The position numbers were made by a program, and so were the translations under genes. Of a stretch of DNA of 9,894 nucleotides, positions 7,075 to 9,894 are shown in pieces. The DNA comes from JBHIFE01 sp046760985 (lineage in GTDB: Bacteria > Chloroflexota > Dehalococcoidia > Dehalococcoidales > RBG-16-60-22). The stretch covers positions 1 through 9,894 of the forward strand of contig JBHIFE010000051.1 of NCBI GenBank assembly GCA_046760985.1. Direction: 5' to 3'. Positions within the stretch are counted from its first letter, which is position 1, and each line of letters opens with the position of its first letter. The notes below the pieces were generated by a model. That model worked only from the letters and a program-made list of their open reading frames with translations. It did no database searches and was not told where the DNA came from.

Positions 7075-8250
7075 CTAAAATACCAGGCTCCGGTCGGGCA
7101 GCTTACCACTAATCAGCTTCATTGGTTGAATTTGACTATAATTACCTACAATGACTCCGGGCTGAGCGACCACACTATTAGCCAAGTTGCAGCCCTCACC
7201 CAGCATCGCCCCTATATTCACCCAGTGATGCTCGTGATTAACCTTGACCTCACTCTCGCCACTGCAAGCGGTAAAGTGTCCTTTTATGATACAGCCCTTA
7301 TCAACAACCGAATCCTGTATGGTACAGCAAGGACCGATATTAACATCATCACCAATAACGCTGTTTTTAACCGTGGTAAATGGTGAAATAACCACATTGT
7401 TGCCAATGCTGGTAGCTGGTAGGATGCAGATATTAGGACCTATGTCGCAACCACTACCAATAACTACCGGACCAGCTATATAAGAGTTAGACCGTATCAC
7501 CGTATCTTTCCCCACCGAGACCTGCCCCTTTAGTGAAACACTGGTATCAATTGTACCACCCAGGCTAGTCTGAATCTGGCGAAGAATAGCATCGTTAAGA
7601 TTTAATATATCCCATGGGTAGATTACATCAAGCCAAGTACCGTCTGTTTCCCTAGCACTAATAGGGCAGCCCTGGGCTATCATGTTGTTTACCGCATCAG
7701 GAAGACCTAGCTCAGGTTCAATAAAGTCAAAAATCCGTGTTGTAAAAGAATAAATGCCAGTACTAACTATGTTGCTTCTAGCCTCCTTAGGCTTCTCAAC
7801 AACTTTCTTCACCATACCACGGTCTAGGGTCACCACCCCATACCTCACCGGGTTATCCACCCTTTTTACCAGTAACGCTTCAGGCTTTTTGGTGACAAAC
7901 TGAGCAATGGTATCAGCCTCAATTAGATTGTCTCCGGGCAGAACCAGAAATTCAGTCTCGGTTACTTCCTTAGTTTGGGCGAGAGCATGAGCTGTGCCCA
8001 GTTGCTGCTCCTGAGTCACATAGGTTATGTTTACGCCAAATTGTTTCCCTGACCCCATATAATCAAATATCTGCTCTTTTCTGTAGCCAACTACGAGCAC
8101 AATGTTACGAATACCGTTTTCAGCTAACGATTCAACCACATATTGCAATATTGGCTTACCAGCTATAGATAGCATTACCTTTGGTCGATTAACGGTAAAG
8201 GGTCGGAGCCTTTGCCCTTCGCCTGCCGCTAGAATCACCGCTTGCTTCAT
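7075..8250 (-). CDS. GlmU-like sugar-1-phosphate nucleotidylyltransferase with divergent left-handed beta-helix domain
   Basis: The 391-residue product has an intact nucleotidylyltransferase domain (about 1-225): LAAGEGQRLRPFT (7-19), RPK (22-24), QLGTAHAL (83-90), LPGDN (104-108), EKP (152-154) and TWLDVIYPWD (205-214). Hexapeptide repeats forming a left-handed beta-helix follow (about 230-315). The GTA (not GLA) loop suggests a UTP-using enzyme of the GlmU or UDP-sugar type. Aligned to its neighbour, the acetyltransferase His and Tyr (HxxY) become Pro307 and Thr310, and the Lys of RRKLGA becomes Asn345. The tail instead has GHFTACSGESE and HEHHW, ending IPMK-like (QPMKLISGKLPDRSLVF). Acetylation of GlcN-1-P is therefore unlikely, and the sugar substrate is unknown. 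ATG 8250 is chosen because GAGGAG lies 7 nt upstream and the Met directly precedes the family motif. A TTG at 8265 would include that SD in the coding region. It is the third gene of the operon. Confidence 0.85.
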   Translation of the reverse strand: MKQAVILAAGEGQRLRPFTVNRPKVMLSIAGKPILQYVVESLAENGIRNIVLVVGYRKEQIFDYMGSGKQFGVNITYVTQEQQLGTAHALAQTKEVTETEFLVLPGDNLIEADTIAQFVTKKPEALLVKRVDNPVRYGVVTLDRGMVKKVVEKPKEARSNIVSTGIYSFTTRIFDFIEPELGLPDAVNNMIAQGCPISARETDGTWLDVIYPWDILNLNDAILRQIQTSLGGTIDTSVSLKGQVSVGKDTVIRSNSYIAGPVVIGSGCDIGPNICILPATSIGNNVVISPFTTVKNSVIGDDVNIGPCCTIQDSVVDKGCIIKGHFTACSGESEVKVNHEHHWVNIGAMLGEGCNLANSVVAQPGVIVGNYSQIQPMKLISGKLPDRSLVF

Positions 8251-8257
8251 ACTTATA

Positions 8258-8263
8258 CTCCTC
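8258..8263 (-). promoter_or_regulatory. Ribosome binding site that fixes the start of the GlmU-like paralogue
   Basis: The minus strand reads GAGGAG, 7 nt before ATG 8250. With the preceding T it reads TGAGGAG, so the SD runs on from the upstream TGA stop (8264-8262). Termination of the upstream gene and initiation here are thus physically linked. Confidence 0.7.
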
Positions 8264-9464
8264 AAAATATTCTTGAATCTGGTAAAATAACTCCACTGGC
8301 TATAGCCCCTGGTCCGATAAGGGTATTATTGCCAATTATACTACCAACATTGATACTAGCGTTAATTCCGGTTTCAACCCTATCCCCGATTATAGCCCCC
8401 AGCTTGCGCCTCTTGGTATTTATGCCGGCAACCCATATCTCTTTCTCATCCAGCCTCAGATTAGCAACTTTGGTACCAGCACCAAAATTGCACTTCTCAC
8501 CGATAACGCTATCACCAACATAGTTATGGTGGGGGATTTTAGCGCCTTTCATAATTATGGAGCTTTTAACTTCTACAGCATTGCCAATGTGGCAACCGTC
8601 ACCAATGGCAGTATAAGGACGAATGTAGCAGTTCGGACCAATTTCACAGTTCCGCCCAATTGTCACCGGACCAACTATATAAGAGCCTGACCTTACTACG
8701 GTATTTTTGTCAATAGAAACGACTCCCTTAATTACCACGCCCTCTTCTACCTCACCCGAGTTCTGCGACTCAATCCCAGCTAGCAGTGATTCGTTAGCCG
8801 AGAGTAAATCCCAGGGGTAGCTGAGGTCAAGCCAATAGTTAATTTTGTGATAAGAAACAGGACACCCCTTATCTATCAGCAATTGTAAAGAATCGGTTAT
8901 CTCATACTCCCCCCGTGGTGATTTTGACGTCTGGGATATAGCACTAAATATATCTGGAGTGAATAGATATAGCCCGGCATTTGCGGTACGGGACGGGGGT
9001 TTCTTCACCTTCTCACAAATACGCACCACTCCATCCTTGCTTAACTCAACCATGCCTAGATTACTGGCATCCTTAACTTCAATTACGCTCAGGGTATTAT
9101 CACTCTTACTAGCTAAACCTTTAATGTCCTCTTGGTTAACAATAATGTCACCATTTATTACTAAGAAATTTCCATCAACTAAACCTTCAGCCATTCTAAG
9201 CGCATCAGCCGTACCCAGTTGCTTTCTCTGATTGCAATAGACTATATTTACTCCCCATTTCCCACCTTTACCAAAATAATCACGCACCTGCTCATCACAG
9301 TAGCCAACAACGAAAATAAACTCCTTAATGCCAGCTTGGCTAGCTTCAATAAGCAAGTGCTCTAAGATGGGCTTATTGGCGATAGGTAGCATTACCTTGG
9401 GTCTGGTATAGGTAAGGGGGCGCATCCGACTACCTTCACCGGCAGCCAAAATAATTGCCTTCAA
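8262..9464 (-). CDS. glmU: Bifunctional UDP-GlcNAc pyrophosphorylase / glucosamine-1-phosphate N-acetyltransferase, archaeal ST0452-like
   Basis: This 400-residue protein likely carries out the last two steps to UDP-GlcNAc: acetylation of glucosamine-1-P with acetyl-CoA, then uridylylation with UTP. The N-terminal domain shows LAAGEGSRMRPLT (6-18), RPK (21-23), QLGTADAL (82-89), INGD (103-106) and WLDLSYPWD (211-219). The C-terminal beta-helix is close to Sulfolobus ST0452 as I recall that sequence: PHHNYVGDS (311-319), NFGAGTKVANLR (326-337), KRRKLGAIIGD (351-361). His312 and Tyr315 match E. coli GlmU His363 and Tyr366, and Lys354 fits the RRK lysine. It is shorter than classical GlmU (about 456 residues), as archaeal forms are. 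The start is TTG 9464, with AAGGAG 8 nt upstream and a 4-nt overlap (TTGA) with the mutase stop. The gene symbol indicates functional equivalence, not proven orthology. Confidence 0.87.
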   Translation of the reverse strand: MKAIILAAGEGSRMRPLTYTRPKVMLPIANKPILEHLLIEASQAGIKEFIFVVGYCDEQVRDYFGKGGKWGVNIVYCNQRKQLGTADALRMAEGLVDGNFLVINGDIIVNQEDIKGLASKSDNTLSVIEVKDASNLGMVELSKDGVVRICEKVKKPPSRTANAGLYLFTPDIFSAISQTSKSPRGEYEITDSLQLLIDKGCPVSYHKINYWLDLSYPWDLLSANESLLAGIESQNSGEVEEGVVIKGVVSIDKNTVVRSGSYIVGPVTIGRNCEIGPNCYIRPYTAIGDGCHIGNAVEVKSSIIMKGAKIPHHNYVGDSVIGEKCNFGAGTKVANLRLDEKEIWVAGINTKRRKLGAIIGDRVETGINASINVGSIIGNNTLIGPGAIASGVILPDSRIF

Positions 9465-9894
9465 CTTGCTTTCTCCTTAACTATCTCAATACAATCCTTG
9501 ATTGCCCTGATGCCACTATCATATAGCTGGTGCACCCGTGACTCACTCTTTGCCTCAGCCGTCAGCCTAATCTTAGGCTCAGTGCCCGAGGCTCGGACAA
9601 GCAGCCAGCCGTCTTTAAAGTTCAGCTTGATACCATCAATATTACTTACTGATAACGGCTTCATCGCCATTAATCGCGACTCTAAACTGGACATCGCTAC
9701 CCCTTCGCTACTGATACTACCGCGGAGGAGAGGATAACTGGGTACACTATCAACTAACTCTGAGATTTTTTGTTGGTTGGCTATAGTTACTACCTGAGCC
9801 GCAGCATAGATGCCGTCAGGACATAATGAGATATTGGGGAAAATCCAGCTTCCTGATGGCTCACCACCAAAATCCCCACCCTTCTTGAGTTCCT
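9461..9894 (-). CDS. glmM: Phosphoglucosamine mutase-like phosphohexomutase, C-terminal part (partial)
   Basis: The frame is open from the TGA at 9463-9461 to the right edge, giving the last 144 full codons of a gene whose 5' end lies outside the window. Two hallmark motifs of the alpha-D-phosphohexomutase family are seen. One is the sugar-recognition loop DFGGEPSGSWIFP with CPDGIYAA shortly after it (about 9800-9874). The other is the phosphate-binding loop RASGTEPKIR (9566-9595) in domain 4. GlmM interconverts glucosamine-6-P and glucosamine-1-P, exactly the step needed between GlmS and the GlmU-like enzyme encoded next. The GEPSGS form with a following PDG resembles archaeal mutases more than bacterial GlmM (GEQSGH). 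Other phosphohexomutase specificities (phosphomannomutase, phosphoglucomutase) cannot be excluded from this fragment; the operon context favours GlmM. An internal Met codon at 9694 is not the start. Confidence 0.9.
   Translation of the reverse strand, partial: ELKKGGDFGGEPSGSWIFPNISLCPDGIYAAAQVVTIANQQKISELVDSVPSYPLLRGSISSEGVAMSSLESRLMAMKPLSVSNIDGIKLNFKDGWLLVRASGTEPKIRLTAEAKSESRVHQLYDSGIRAIKDCIEIVKEKAS
9473..9478 (-). promoter_or_regulatory. Ribosome binding site supporting the TTG start of the GlmU-like gene
   Basis: The minus strand reads AAGGAG, 8 nt before TTG 9464 and inside the 3' end of the mutase gene. The strong SD with ideal spacing justifies the TTG start. Confidence 0.7.

Noticed and set aside
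7469..7486. TATATAAG as an archaeal TATA-box promoter
   Set aside because: It lies inside a conserved beta-helix codon block and recurs at the same codons in the paralogue, so coding constraint explains it.
9461..9694. Short 77-residue gene starting at the Met codon at 9694
   Set aside because: The frame stays open to the window edge and encodes the GGEPSG loop upstream, so this is the internal part of the mutase gene.

Overview
This window holds two convergent, tightly packed gene blocks whose stop codons are only 10 nt apart (5258-5267). There are no mobile elements, RNA genes or CRISPR arrays. Base composition is moderate and slightly AT-leaning by eye. Several genes start at TTG or GTG behind clear Shine-Dalgarno (SD) sequences such as AAGGAG, GAGGAG and AAAGGAG. 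The aminosugar enzymes resemble archaeal types: a Sulfolobus ST0452-like bifunctional nucleotidylyltransferase/acetyltransferase, and a phosphohexomutase with a GGEPSG motif. Together these suggest a bacterium with archaeal-like envelope chemistry, such as a Dehalococcoidia-type Chloroflexota. That assignment is inference; an archaeon cannot be excluded without a phylogeny.

Left block (+ strand, 1-5257). The tail of an unidentified membrane protein is followed by four genes that overlap or nearly abut. They are a membrane-anchored protein with an Ig-like ectodomain and a DUF4129-like cytoplasmic tail, a DUF4350-like protein with a membrane segment at each end, a MoxR-family AAA+ ATPase, and a polytopic DUF58 protein. 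MoxR, DUF58, DUF4129 and DUF4350 genes recur together in many genomes and are thought to act as a chaperone or assembly module for envelope or secreted complexes. The substrate here is unknown.

Right block (- strand, 9894-5268, transcribed right to left). The order is glmM-like phosphoglucosamine mutase (5' end outside the window), a GlmU-like bifunctional enzyme, a second GlmU-like paralogue with a different C-terminal domain, and glmS. GlmS makes glucosamine-6-P from fructose-6-P. The mutase converts it to glucosamine-1-P, and the first GlmU-like enzyme should acetylate and uridylylate it to UDP-GlcNAc. The second paralogue lacks the acetyltransferase His and probably makes another sugar nucleotide or uses another acceptor.

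The points most worth a second look are the divergent GlmU-like paralogue, the unusual DUF4129 architecture, and substitutions at conserved positions in the MoxR and DUF58 proteins. No clearly new defence or mobile system is visible. Nothing resembling a sigma-70 promoter or a strong intrinsic terminator could be identified.
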